Of a DNA stretch of 64,000 bases, positions 45,019 through 54,386 are shown piece after piece (position 1 is the first letter of the stretch; every line of letters begins with the position of its first letter). The translations under genes and the position numbers were made by a program. The notes under the pieces are model-generated. The model made no database searches. It was not told the origin of the DNA and saw only the letters and a program-made list of their open reading frames with translations. Source of the stretch: Vibrio zhugei (lineage in GTDB: Bacteria; Pseudomonadota; Gammaproteobacteria; Enterobacterales; Vibrionaceae); contig NZ_CP033078.1 in assembly GCF_003716875.1 (NCBI RefSeq), positions 1,488,001-1,552,000 on the forward strand, read 5' to 3'.

Positions 45019-46038
45019 ATGTTAGCCACATTAAAATCTGATATTCGCGGCTCTATTGGCCTTTTTAGTGTTGTCGTTATTGCAAATATCCTCATTTGGG
45101 ATTGGGCGTTGATCGCGTTTGCCCAAAGCTCGGCCTTGTTTGCCATGGCGTCTATGTCATGGATGCTTGGCATACGCCACGCACTTAGCCCTATCCATGT
45201 CGCAGTTATCCAGAATTCAACGCGTAAACTCATGCAGAACCGAGCTTACATTCCGGTGAATGTCGGCACTTACTTTTCTCTTGGGCATGCCACCATGATC
45301 ATTCTGATTACTATCATAGTGAGTGCGTTGATTCATCAATACCCAGCAATAACCCAGACGATGCTTCACTTAGGGCACAACGCTGGCCATTTCATCTGCG
45401 GGAGTTTTTTACTGACGATTGCCACTTTAAACGGAATCGCGCTCAGAAAACTGTGGAAAAATTATCGCCACGCCAAAAAGAACACACCGATGGGTAAAAC
45501 CGCGTGTACACCACTAGCGAAAGTGTATACCTTTTTGGATAAACGTTTAAAAAGCAGTAAGCAAATGTATTTCATCGGATTTATATTCGGCTTGTGTGCC
45601 ATGACCACCACTGAGCTCAGTGTGATGTCGATTGCGATGTCCTACGTAAAAACGGGCATTTCAATCACCACAATGATCATTTTCTCTGCCCTGTTTACCC
45701 TAGGGATGTTACTCGTCGATAGCATTAATAATATCGCAGTGGGGCATGCCTACCGTTGGACTCTCGACAATCCATTTTTAAAGCTCTATTACAATACAGC
45801 CTTAACTGTCGCCTCCATAATAATGGCGATTTATGTTGGCACACTGTGTTTAATTTACGCCATTACCCAATATTGGCCACTTAATCCATCACTCAGCGCA
45901 GACTTCACGTATATTGCGCAAGTCACTCAGCACATCGGCTTAATGATGATTGTGACACTCTTGATCTTTTGGATAGTCGCCTTTTGCCATTATCGCTGGC
46001 GTGGCTATTACCATAGGGCGGTTTATCACCCTCAATAA
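45019..46038 (+). CDS. Divergent NiCoT-like membrane protein
   Basis: A 339-residue membrane protein from the ATG at 45019, which follows GAGGGAG; the longer open frame from 44821 begins inside the rlmI terminator and is not real. It has the NiCoT (HoxN/NixA) layout with about eight hydrophobic segments. FSLGHATMII (about residue 92) and LGMLLVDSINNI (about 235) match family signatures, but the metal-site motif normally HAxDADHI reads HALSPIHV (about residue 55), without its two aspartates. Nickel or cobalt transport is therefore doubtful. The family assignment is by pattern and the substrate is unknown. Confidence 0.75.
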   Translation: MLATLKSDIRGSIGLFSVVVIANILIWDWALIAFAQSSALFAMASMSWMLGIRHALSPIHVAVIQNSTRKLMQNRAYIPVNVGTYFSLGHATMIILITIIVSALIHQYPAITQTMLHLGHNAGHFICGSFLLTIATLNGIALRKLWKNYRHAKKNTPMGKTACTPLAKVYTFLDKRLKSSKQMYFIGFIFGLCAMTTTELSVMSIAMSYVKTGISITTMIIFSALFTLGMLLVDSINNIAVGHAYRWTLDNPFLKLYYNTALTVASIIMAIYVGTLCLIYAITQYWPLNPSLSADFTYIAQVTQHIGLMMIVTLLIFWIVAFCHYRWRGYYHRAVYHPQ

Positions 46039-46083
46039 GCACTTATCGGCCTTATTGAGGATGGAGGCGTGATATCACGCCTC
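46030..46083. terminator. Two hairpins between convergent NiCoT-like and SAHH-like genes
   Basis: A 10-bp stem (cctcaataag / cttattgagg, 46030-46060) overlaps the first stop codon. A perfect 20-bp palindrome (gaggcgtgatatcacgcctc, 46064-46083) follows. Together they probably end transcription from both sides. Confidence 0.65.
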
Positions 46084-47192
46084 TACAAAACACCTTTCCA
46101 AATCCGCTCAGGCAACAGATAAACCCCAGCCCCCTGCTGCTGCGCTTCGGGGCTCACAATATGACCAATGCCTGCCACCATTACGGCTAAGGTGACATCA
46201 AACGCATTCAAGCTGTCGCCATAACCGGCAGTGAGATTAAACATCGAACCGTTTGCCAATAAATAGACCGTCTTATCATGCCAAGTATAGGCATTGATGT
46301 AGGGCATCGGCTCACTCATCACCGCATTAGATCGCAGATAATCAACGGCAATCTCTTTTGCCACGTGCCCGACATTTAAAACAAACGCACCTGATTTCAT
46401 GGCCTCAAGATGATGCGCACCAATGACATTCTCAGCCCCGGTCGCCGTTGCAAAAACATCACCATATTGTGCCGCCTCATCGAGAGTCACCACATGCCAA
46501 CCATCGTATTGAGCTTGCAGTGCTCGAGCCGGATCGCGTTCAACAATTTCAACTTTTCCACCGTACGCTTTGGCCGATGTTGCTGTGCCTTGTCCGACTA
46601 ACCCATAACCAATAATAATCACGACTTTCTCGTGCAACGTTAAGTGCGTGGTTTGAAAAAAGGTATGCCAAGCGGTCAAGCCAACCATGTGTCGGTTATG
46701 CAAGCCTTCTTTTACTGGCAAGTCATCCCAATTGAAGATGGGATACTGGGGGGTAACGCCAGCTAAACGACTGATCCCCGAACCGGTCGCTTCTAATCCC
46801 GCCACAATCGAGTTAGGACGGCCAGTTTGATGGAAACGTGTCGTCAAATCAGCTCCCATCTCACACAAATGCGTGGGCTGCCAAGCCAACGCGTTATCAA
46901 ACGACCGCTGCCAAGCGTTGTCATCCATATCACGCCATGCCTCACCAACAGCGCCTTTGCTTTTTAAGTGTTCGACAACCTCATCTTGTACCGTCGTTGG
47001 ATTACACGTCGTCAAATAGATAGCAGCACCTTTGTCGAGCAGCCCCGCCACCAGCGGTGCCATTTTTAAATCTAAGTGCATATTGCACGCTAAACGCACT
47101 TGGCTTAAATCAGGTAAAGCTTCTAACGCGTATTTGGTGCGAGGCATGTGCTGAGTTGCCCAACTCAGTTCAGCTGTAAAGTCCTTGTACAT
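46083..47192 (-). CDS. Divergent S-adenosylhomocysteine hydrolase-like protein
   Basis: A 369-residue NAD-binding protein of the SAHH fold, shorter than the usual 420-470. Matching elements: ACNMHLDLKMAPLVAGLL and TTCNPTTVQDEV (substrate domain), LEATGSG in place of EETTTG, GYGLVGQGTATSAKAYGGKVEIVERDP (NAD site, about residue 197, normally GYGDVGKG), and a C-terminal YLLANGSMFNLTAGYGDSLN like LLAEGRLVNLAAAEGHPS. The conserved K-x3-DN segment reads K-x3-HN, so one catalytic Asp is missing. Vibrio normally recycles SAH by Pfs and LuxS. It may act on another nucleoside or polyol. Last gene of the minus-strand cluster. Confidence 0.75.
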   Translation of the reverse strand: MYKDFTAELSWATQHMPRTKYALEALPDLSQVRLACNMHLDLKMAPLVAGLLDKGAAIYLTTCNPTTVQDEVVEHLKSKGAVGEAWRDMDDNAWQRSFDNALAWQPTHLCEMGADLTTRFHQTGRPNSIVAGLEATGSGISRLAGVTPQYPIFNWDDLPVKEGLHNRHMVGLTAWHTFFQTTHLTLHEKVVIIIGYGLVGQGTATSAKAYGGKVEIVERDPARALQAQYDGWHVVTLDEAAQYGDVFATATGAENVIGAHHLEAMKSGAFVLNVGHVAKEIAVDYLRSNAVMSEPMPYINAYTWHDKTVYLLANGSMFNLTAGYGDSLNAFDVTLAVMVAGIGHIVSPEAQQQGAGVYLLPERIWKGVL

Positions 47193-47298
47193 GAATTCCT
47201 TCCCATCTCGTCATGCAAAATAATTCAATCAATGACTATATAGGAAAGTCGATCCTTCGCCTAGGAGCAAAGCCATCGACTCTCATTGACGACATAAT

Positions 47299-48585
47299 TT
47301 AGGATTTAAATACCGGTAACGCCATGCCATCTTTCACTAAATGTTGGCTCGCTTTTTTCACTACCGTATCCAGTGGGCATAGCGTCCCGACGTCAGTGTT
47401 GCGGCAGCCGGGGAGATGCAAATCTACGTGCAATAGCGGATGCTGATGATCCAATGTCGTTAGATTTCTCCATTGATCCAGACTGCGCGCAGAGAAGCGT
47501 ACTCGGACCCAAGGTTGAGTACTGTTCGCTTGATGAAAACGAGCAAAGCTCAGTGTTCCACCGGGAGGAATATCGTTACTCGGGTAACCGGCAAGTGTCC
47601 AAGAAAAGCCCAGTAAGGTTTGAAGTTCTGCAATGTTTGAATCATGCCCAACTAACATCACTAAACGATGCCGCAGACGTGTATCTCCCGGCCATTGTGC
47701 TTGCAATGCCGTGCCAGAGGTGAGGGCTGATAACACTTGGCGCATCAATAACGATCCGCTGTGCGATGCGAACTCCAAGGTATTGAGTGCGTAGTTGTAC
47801 TGCGCGGCATGAATCGCCATCAAGGCTTTGACGGCGTCGGCATCGCTCGCATGTCCGAAGGCAACCTTGTCCAGCGGCAAGTTATCACTGTATTGCAAAC
47901 GAATGGTCTCACCAATCGTCGCCCCCAGTTTACCCGGCCCGGTTAACATTGGTTTACCTGTCGATTTAAAGGCCACTCCCCAAGGCTGATCAAGAAACCT
48001 ACACTCATCGGGTGCGCAGACCGTCGAGCGCAATAATGTCACAGCATCATGATAACGCTCTCGAGCGTGTTGCGGTGAGATCATGCGCGCCATAATCTGC
48101 TGGCGCATAATGTCTTTATCCATATGGGCTGCATGCAGATGATACAATTCAAACAGTGGCCCATATTCCGCATCGACACTAAGTGGTGCGATGCCACACC
48201 CTGGGAACATACCATCAGCCATCGCTTTTCCTGTTGCCTTAATGCGCTGTTTCGGGCTGGTCCATAAAAAAACATTCTCATGGGCACTGGCACAATCGGT
48301 GGCTAACGCCAAGCCTTGCCGTTTCCACTCAGCCAATTGATAACGCCCTTGCTGCCACATCCCAGTATAACCGTGTCCCGTTAAATGACCGTCAGCAACG
48401 GTAAAACGAGGCCATACTTTCCCCGTCCCTTTATCCAGTTTTTCACTATTGGTTTGTGGTCGCACACCATGACGAGTCACCGTCACCACTTTGTCTAAGG
48501 TATAGTCGCTCGCCTGCACTGAGCAAGCCACACTCGCCATACTAACAAAAATGACGATCAGGGATTGTTTTGTTAAATACCACAT
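47299..48585 (-). CDS. Periplasmic histidine acid phosphatase (phytase/Agp type)
   Basis: A 428-residue protein with a signal sequence (about 26 residues, ending VQAS). VTVTRHGVRPQ (about residue 37-47) is the RHGxR catalytic motif and LVGHDSNIAEL (about 312) the HD motif of the AppA/Agp branch-2 histidine acid phosphatases, which hydrolyse phytate or sugar phosphates. It begins 10 bp after the porin gene, so the two are cotranscribed. A fit with the ABC importer upstream is suggested in the findings. The exact substrate cannot be read from the sequence. Confidence 0.88.
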   Translation of the reverse strand: MWYLTKQSLIVIFVSMASVACSVQASDYTLDKVVTVTRHGVRPQTNSEKLDKGTGKVWPRFTVADGHLTGHGYTGMWQQGRYQLAEWKRQGLALATDCASAHENVFLWTSPKQRIKATGKAMADGMFPGCGIAPLSVDAEYGPLFELYHLHAAHMDKDIMRQQIMARMISPQHARERYHDAVTLLRSTVCAPDECRFLDQPWGVAFKSTGKPMLTGPGKLGATIGETIRLQYSDNLPLDKVAFGHASDADAVKALMAIHAAQYNYALNTLEFASHSGSLLMRQVLSALTSGTALQAQWPGDTRLRHRLVMLVGHDSNIAELQTLLGFSWTLAGYPSNDIPPGGTLSFARFHQANSTQPWVRVRFSARSLDQWRNLTTLDHQHPLLHVDLHLPGCRNTDVGTLCPLDTVVKKASQHLVKDGMALPVFKS

Positions 48586-48595
48586 ATTTCAACTC

Positions 48596-49285
48596 CTAAA
48601 AGGTATATTTGAAGCCAACTTCAAATTCAGTTTGACGACGGTCACTACTTTTGCTGACGGATTCATTGGTCAACTCTAAATACGGTGCGAACGCATGAGT
48701 GACAGGATACGCAACCGTGATGGCTTGTTCGTAATCATGACGACTGTGATCATATAACGCGCTATCACCATGGTAATAGGTATATTGATAACCAATACCC
48801 ACATGGTGAAACGTGGTATTCACCCCAATATCAACACGATGCTTCTTACGTGTTGGTTTATACGCATAGTCCGAGATCTCATAGCGATAACGGCTGGTCA
48901 ATGTTAGTGCAGTTAACGCCTTATATTTGAATTTAATAAAGGGTTTGTACTTATAGCTATCTTGCTTGCGTGCCCACGACACGCCAGGTTCAAGCGTCAA
49001 GTGGTCAGCGGCCGCTAACGGATAACTCAACTTCAACTTGGTTTCGTGCCAACGTTCATCATGAAAAGCAATCCCTGCCTCACCATTCTTTTCCTCATTA
49101 GGTTCAAATTTCAATGCCGCGGAAATCTTCGGTCCTATAGACAAATGATGACTGACACCAATTTCGTCGGTGTGCGTTTTTGCAACATCTTCGTATTGAT
49201 GACTGTATGAGACGCTGGTCGCTTGGGCATTCAGAGAGACCACTATAGCGCATGTGGCTAGTGACCATATCCTTGTTTTTTTCAT
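48596..49285 (-). CDS. KdgM-family outer-membrane porin
   Basis: A 229-residue protein with a signal peptide (ending NAQA, about residue 22). The mature part is beta-barrel-like and ends GFKYTF with the C-terminal Phe. It matches the oligogalacturonate-specific KdgM/NanC porin family in length and in basic residues (KYKPFIKFKYK), which line these channels for anionic substrates. Probably lets a negatively charged substrate reach the phosphatase and importer of this cluster. Confidence 0.85.
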   Translation of the reverse strand: MKKTRIWSLATCAIVVSLNAQATSVSYSHQYEDVAKTHTDEIGVSHHLSIGPKISAALKFEPNEEKNGEAGIAFHDERWHETKLKLSYPLAAADHLTLEPGVSWARKQDSYKYKPFIKFKYKALTALTLTSRYRYEISDYAYKPTRKKHRVDIGVNTTFHHVGIGYQYTYYHGDSALYDHSRHDYEQAITVAYPVTHAFAPYLELTNESVSKSSDRRQTEFEVGFKYTF

Positions 49286-49463
49286 ACTAGGTTCCTATCT
49301 AGTGATATATTGTCAACGTGATTTAAAAAATGGCACGTCTATTACGTTAAGAAAGAATCAGGCGTAGCAAGCCCGCCGGGCTGAGCAATGACGCTCAGCG
49401 TGGTGAAATAATGGGTCTATAAACAAGACGACGTTGTCGTCCGCCTTTGACTGATAGTTGCGG
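49286..49463 (-). promoter_or_regulatory. Intergenic region before the porin gene
   Basis: 178 bp with several short inverted repeats: gcccg/cgggc near 49371, ctgagc/gctcag (49381-49396) and gacgac/gtcgtc near 49427-49441. A weak partial match to the operator seen at 56283 occurs near 49309-49324 (ttgtcaacgtgattta, 8 of 16). A second promoter for porin and phosphatase is plausible. Confidence 0.35.
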
Positions 49464-50480
49464 CTAACTTGGCCTGACAGTCTTACGCCACACAGGCGAG
49501 GCGGTAAATAATTGCGTTAAAGAAGTGGCCCCTCGCCCTTCAGGTGCAAGTAACTGATTAATCGCGGCGGCCATATGCTGTAACGGCTGAGCAAATGTGG
49601 TTAATTGATAAGCGCCCCAACCCGCTTGTTCGATATCGTCAAACCCTACGACACACAGATCCTCTGGAATACGCAAACCGAACTCATAGCGCGCAACGTC
49701 AATCACACCACAAGCCACCAAATCGGTGACACAAAATACCCCATCGGGACGATGACGACGTGCAAATAGCTGACGAGCCATACGCGCTCCGCCTTCATAA
49801 GACGTCGCTTCACACCGGTATACCGAGCATTCCTGTCCGCTCAGGGCCGCAGCCTGTAAAAAGCCCTGCTCGCGGCTGACCATACTCGGCGACTGTATCT
49901 TCGATGAAATAAGAGCGATGTTGTCACACTGAGCACGCGCCAACATCCCATAGGCGTCACTCATGGTGTGGCGGTAATCAATGCCTACGTGGTCGACACC
50001 ATCAAACTGCCCTAGGCGATTGACGAGCACCACTTGCTGACCACTTTGTACACACTGTTCAACGAGCGAGGCTTGTGGTGTGCCCGACAATACCACCGTG
50101 GCCGCTGCGCGATAATTTAACGTCTGCTTAAGCGCTTGATTGGCACTGGCTTCACCGCCAGCCGTATTAATCACCATCACGGCACGTTGCGATAGCTGGA
50201 GTTGTCGCGTCAATTGGTCTAACAGGCTGGCTTGGAATGGCTGAGCCAATTTTCCCCCCAGAATACACACAGGTCGGCTGTCTTCTTTGGATAACCCCCT
50301 TGCCAACATATTGACGTGATAATTGAGATCCTTAGCAGCGGCTAACACTTTACGCCGCGTTTCTTCGGACACACTGCACCCGGGAGTAAAGGTGCGAGAA
50401 ACCGCAGATCGGGATACCCCCGCTTGCCGTGCAACATCACTGGCTGTCGCCACCGGAAACATTTTCGTCTTATTCATCAT
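49464..50480 (-). CDS. LacI-family transcriptional repressor
   Basis: A 338-residue regulator. The HTH and hinge are ATASDVARQAGVSRSAVSR (residues about 11-29) and the NMLARGL hinge helix. A periplasmic-binding-like ligand domain follows with GFDDIEQAGWGAY near residue 282. Its ATG overlaps the stop of the fused phosphatase gene (ATGA). It probably represses the whole cluster through the palindrome at 56283-56298 and responds to a sugar or polyol (phosphate). Confidence 0.92.
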   Translation of the reverse strand: MMNKTKMFPVATASDVARQAGVSRSAVSRTFTPGCSVSEETRRKVLAAAKDLNYHVNMLARGLSKEDSRPVCILGGKLAQPFQASLLDQLTRQLQLSQRAVMVINTAGGEASANQALKQTLNYRAAATVVLSGTPQASLVEQCVQSGQQVVLVNRLGQFDGVDHVGIDYRHTMSDAYGMLARAQCDNIALISSKIQSPSMVSREQGFLQAAALSGQECSVYRCEATSYEGGARMARQLFARRHRPDGVFCVTDLVACGVIDVARYEFGLRIPEDLCVVGFDDIEQAGWGAYQLTTFAQPLQHMAAAINQLLAPEGRGATSLTQLFTASPVWRKTVRPS

Positions 50481-52006
50481 TTACACACCTTAAGAGAGGT
50501 GTCTACATCCGCTCCCTGACGGTGGGCACCATCAACAAACGTCTTGCTCATGGTGCTATCCCAGCCAAGGCGGCTCGCCAATTGAGCATCTTCCTGATTG
50601 CTGATCGCGTGATGCATGGCAATCGCATATTCACCTAGCGCAATCAATTCTGGTTTTGGCGTTTCATGCCACTCTTGGGGGTGCAACTGGCGTTTTTCAC
50701 GAATATGGCCAATGGCGGCTTGCAGTGAAGGAAATTGCACGGGATATTCCAAATGTAAAAAAACCGCCACCACAATGACCGAACGACTGCGGCCGCCACG
50801 GCAATGCACCAACACATTACCGTGATCGTGATGACGATAGGATGGCTTATTAGGTAAACGTTGCAACAAGGCCGCTCGCAGGAGTTGATAGCCAGCATAC
50901 ACCTGCTCGGGCGTGTTGCCCGGCCCATCAATCAACCCTAATTTATAATAGCGTAGCGCGCCGGCTCCATGCATAACCCGATGCGCCTCCATGTCTTTGC
51001 CTGGCTCAATGACCCAATCAATATCTAAATTAACGGCGCAGTTCACGACGGTTTTAATGCCATGCTCAGCCAGTAAGGTGAGATCCGTTGCCCCCGCAGC
51101 ACCTCCGATGTAGAGGTCTGCCTGCCATCCCGGTAACTGCGGATAAATTAAACTGATGGGCGGCCGAGGATAGTGGAACGTGGCTGGTGGCTTGGTGGTC
51201 GTGCTCGCCACGCCAGCGAGTGGAATGTGTGTCAACGAAGCAAGTCGCGACGCAAACTCGGCTGAGGTTGCCAATATAGCGCCTCCGGAAAAAATATCGC
51301 TCATCGTTTGTGGGTAGTCGCCTGTTTTTCCCTGAGCTTCACGCACCATGAGCAGCCCAGCTAAACAATCCCACGCATTCATATGTAATTCGATATAGCC
51401 ATCAATTCTTCCCTCGGCGACCCAAGCCAATGCTAAAGCCCCAGATGCGCCTCGCCTTACGTTCGCCCCACAGTCGAGCATGGCCGAGAGGGTGGAGAGA
51501 TAACGAGACCGAGGCACACGATTCGACCAACCGAGCTCAAACGTAGCCGCAGCCCAAGATGAGGTGCGAGAAACGGTCATCAATACGTCATTTTTATAGG
51601 CTAAGCCGCCACGTCGTGCTCGGTACAGCTCATCGCTCACGGGGTTATAAATTGCGCCTAATTCCGTGACTCCAGCATGGACAAACGCAATCGACACGCA
51701 AAAATGTTCAATTCCTCGAGCAAAATTGGCCGTACCATCGATGGGATCGATCACCCACATCGCCTGTTCATCCGCGCCCCGTTTTCCCGACTCTTCGCCG
51801 AGTACCGCATCATGGGGAAAGTGTTCTCGCAAGGCCTCAATGATAAAACGTTCGACTTGCCCATCCGCTTCGGTTAAATAATCTTGGGTCCCTTTCAATT
51901 CATATTCACCCGCCGCGCGAGAGCGGAACAAGGCCCATGCCAGCTCCCCTGCTTGCTTAATAATGGTATTCAGCGCTGCTTCACGTTGCGCAATATAGTG
52001 CTTCAA
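50477..52006 (-). CDS. Inositol-monophosphatase / dual-specificity-phosphatase fusion
   Basis: A 509-residue fused enzyme. Residues 1-255 form an inositol-monophosphatase-type domain: EESG (about 72), WVIDPIDGTANF (about 84, metal site DPIDGT) and NAWDCLAGLL (about 205, normally WDxAAG). Residues about 275-500 are a dual-specificity/tyrosine-type phosphatase: DLYIGGAAGATDLTLL, VVNCAVNLD, and the P-loop VHCRGGRSRS (H-C-x5-R), with a likely general-acid Asp in LGLIDGPGN. Both active sites look complete. It has no signal peptide, so it works in the cytoplasm. The pair fits stepwise removal of phosphates from an imported compound. Confidence 0.9.
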   Translation of the reverse strand: MKHYIAQREAALNTIIKQAGELAWALFRSRAAGEYELKGTQDYLTEADGQVERFIIEALREHFPHDAVLGEESGKRGADEQAMWVIDPIDGTANFARGIEHFCVSIAFVHAGVTELGAIYNPVSDELYRARRGGLAYKNDVLMTVSRTSSWAAATFELGWSNRVPRSRYLSTLSAMLDCGANVRRGASGALALAWVAEGRIDGYIELHMNAWDCLAGLLMVREAQGKTGDYPQTMSDIFSGGAILATSAEFASRLASLTHIPLAGVASTTTKPPATFHYPRPPISLIYPQLPGWQADLYIGGAAGATDLTLLAEHGIKTVVNCAVNLDIDWVIEPGKDMEAHRVMHGAGALRYYKLGLIDGPGNTPEQVYAGYQLLRAALLQRLPNKPSYRHHDHGNVLVHCRGGRSRSVIVVAVFLHLEYPVQFPSLQAAIGHIREKRQLHPQEWHETPKPELIALGEYAIAMHHAISNQEDAQLASRLGWDSTMSKTFVDGAHRQGADVDTSLKVCK

Positions 52007-52079
52007 AAGTCTGTCCTCATAAATTTTGATGGTTCACGTCCAGCCGACAAAGCGCCACATGGCTATCATTGACTCGCGG

Positions 52080-53192
52080 CTATTGCATGTAGCTCAACGT
52101 CCATAAATCTTGCCAGTCTTGGCGATGTTCCCAATCTGATTTCACGGTTTGCAAACTGAAGTCCATCAGCTGCTGACGATAGGCTTCTATCCCAGAGGCT
52201 TCCTTGTTGGGTAAATGAACATCCTGATTGGTCGACATTTTTCCATCCACGCTTTGCGGAGCAATGCCTTGCTTGGTGAGAACGTAATGCATAAATAACT
52301 TGGCGGCCGCTTTATGCTGCGATCCTGTGGCGATCACCCCTATACTTGGATACTTCCACCCAATAACGGGTGTCACCCCCGTACATAGACCGAGCTTCAT
52401 GCCCTGCTTATTTTTGCGAAATTTTGCCGTGGAAATGAACCCAACAAAATCTTGTTTCGCATCTGGCGAGCCAATCGCTGCGGCAGAATCCGAATCCGAA
52501 TGGGTCAGCAATGGACGGTTATGAGCCAGACGTTTAACAAACTCCGCCATCGCACTGGTTTCATCGGTCATCAGTGGCTCAGAAAACTGCGCTTGATACG
52601 CGTGACGCAGTGCCTGGTCTTGGTGTTCTGCCATTTGATTAAACCAATCGGTATACGCAGGCTTACCCGTTGGGTCTTGCATGGCAACATGTCCTTTCCA
52701 TTGTGGGAGCGTCAGTTGCCATAAATTACGGATAGGACAAGTCGCATGGTGCGCCGTGTTATACGCAAGTACATTGGGCGCAAGCACGACCGCCAATGGG
52801 TGCTGATAACGCTGAGCTATCTTAGATTGCAACTCATCAGGAACATAAGTAAACACGACATGCTGTTGGAGAAGTTGCATGGATGCCGCTGGCGCGTCCT
52901 CCAATAAAGCAACATCGGCACGCACATTATTGGCCTTCGCTTCGCGGCTCATGATGTCAATGATTTGCGGGGCTTTCGCTTTAATGCCCACGGCATTGAT
53001 ATGATATTTTTTCGCGAACGCGTGAGCTTGCTGCACTATTTTGCCAGTAGACGCATAAATCGTGAGTTGGCCTTCCTGCTGAGCGGCCTGAATCAAACCT
53101 GCGGATGGGTCAAGTTGAGCCGCGGTGGCCTGATGGCCGATACTGATGGCTATCATGGTCGCTAGGCACGTTGGTATCGCTTTCAAAGTCAT
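52080..53192 (-). CDS. ABC transporter binding protein, Fe3+/phospho-sugar (Afu/Fbp) class
   Basis: A 370-residue periplasmic protein with a signal peptide (ending ATAA, about residue 25). The fold pattern GQLTIYASTGKIVQQ (about 41) and ALLEDAPA (about 95) is that of class-D type substrate-binding proteins for iron, thiamine, phosphonates or sugar phosphates. The double tyrosine iron ligands of FbpA are not evident, so I favour an organic phosphate ligand. Followed after 73 bp by the fused phosphatase gene. Confidence 0.85.
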   Translation of the reverse strand: MTLKAIPTCLATMIAISIGHQATAAQLDPSAGLIQAAQQEGQLTIYASTGKIVQQAHAFAKKYHINAVGIKAKAPQIIDIMSREAKANNVRADVALLEDAPAASMQLLQQHVVFTYVPDELQSKIAQRYQHPLAVVLAPNVLAYNTAHHATCPIRNLWQLTLPQWKGHVAMQDPTGKPAYTDWFNQMAEHQDQALRHAYQAQFSEPLMTDETSAMAEFVKRLAHNRPLLTHSDSDSAAAIGSPDAKQDFVGFISTAKFRKNKQGMKLGLCTGVTPVIGWKYPSIGVIATGSQHKAAAKLFMHYVLTKQGIAPQSVDGKMSTNQDVHLPNKEASGIEAYRQQLMDFSLQTVKSDWEHRQDWQDLWTLSYMQ

Positions 53193-53239
53193 GGTAATTT
53201 CCTTATATAAGCTCTTAGGCTGTATTGCCGTCTTGTGTC

Positions 53240-54385
53240 TCAGCCAAATTGATAGGTCGGATTAAGGTGGGAAGACGGCATAACATCAACTGGCTCAGCA
53301 AAATTTTGCTCGCTTTGCTGCCAAAGTCGTTGATGGTCATGATCAAAAAAATGCAGTTCCAAGGCTGGCAACATCACGTAGACAATCTCTTGCATCGCAA
53401 AGCTGGGTAATCGATTGAGGCAACAGCGTACGGTGTCCTCGCCATAGGTCATTTCAATGATCCAATTGCCGCCAGTAGGAATAATACTCTCGACCAGCAT
53501 TGGCAATGTATCCGCTCCTGCGGTCTTGACAACCTCTATCGCTTCTGGGCGTATGCCGCACCAGTGGCTATTCGCTGCCATGGGGGTCAATGCATGCAGA
53601 TGGTGAACTAATAACGAATGACGGGCTTGCATATCAATCATGTTCATTGGCGGATTACCGATGAACTCCGCCACGAAGCGATTTCTTGGCGTGGCATAGA
53701 TCTCATTGGGCGTACCGAGTTGTTGTAGGCACCCCTCACTCATCACCACAATCCGAGTCGCCAATGTCATCGCTTCCCATTGGTCATGACTGACGAAAAC
53801 AATTGTGGTTCCATAGATCTGATGCAAGCGGCGCAATTCATTTCGCATTTCTAACCGCAATGTGGCGTCCAAATTCGATAACGGTTCATCGAGTAATAAT
53901 ACTTTGGGATTGACGGCTAACATTCTTGCTAACGCCACACGCTGTTGTTGTCCACCAGATAACTGTGCCGGATAACGGGTGGCATAGTCACGAATACGCA
54001 GTTTCTCCATGACCTCTCGGCAACGCCGCTGACGCTCCTCTAACGGCACTTTCTTAAGCTTTAAGCCAAATGCCACATTTTGCTCCACCGTCATATGCGG
54101 CCATAAGGCATAGCTTTGAAAGACTAATCCAATCTCACGCTGCTCTGGCGGAACAAATCGCCCCTCTTCGACCGAATCAATGACGACATCATCAAGTGCA
54201 ATACGGCCGCCACTGATCGGCTCAATTCCAGCGATCATCCGTAATATCGTGGTTTTTCCGCAGCCTGATGGCCCGAGTAAACACAGAAATTCACCGTCGT
54301 TAATAGTTAGGTTCAGTTGATCTACCGCAGGAGCTGCATTCGCGTGATAACGCTTGGTTAAATCATGTAAGTGGATAGATGGCAT
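53240..54385 (-). CDS. ABC transporter ATPase (Fbp/Afu class)
   Basis: A 381-residue ATPase from the ATG at 54385 (MPSIHLHDLTKRY), preceded by GGAG; a 10-codon extension overlapping the permease is less likely. Walker A GPSGCGKTT (about 38-46), signature LSGGQQQR, Walker B VLLLDEPLSNLD and switch His in VSHDQWEAM. A C-terminal TOBE-like domain (about 280-380) follows. It starts one base after the permease stop. Confidence 0.92.
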   Translation of the reverse strand: MPSIHLHDLTKRYHANAAPAVDQLNLTINDGEFLCLLGPSGCGKTTILRMIAGIEPISGGRIALDDVVIDSVEEGRFVPPEQREIGLVFQSYALWPHMTVEQNVAFGLKLKKVPLEERQRRCREVMEKLRIRDYATRYPAQLSGGQQQRVALARMLAVNPKVLLLDEPLSNLDATLRLEMRNELRRLHQIYGTTIVFVSHDQWEAMTLATRIVVMSEGCLQQLGTPNEIYATPRNRFVAEFIGNPPMNMIDMQARHSLLVHHLHALTPMAANSHWCGIRPEAIEVVKTAGADTLPMLVESIIPTGGNWIIEMTYGEDTVRCCLNRLPSFAMQEIVYVMLPALELHFFDHDHQRLWQQSEQNFAEPVDVMPSSHLNPTYQFG

Positions 54386-54386
54386 A

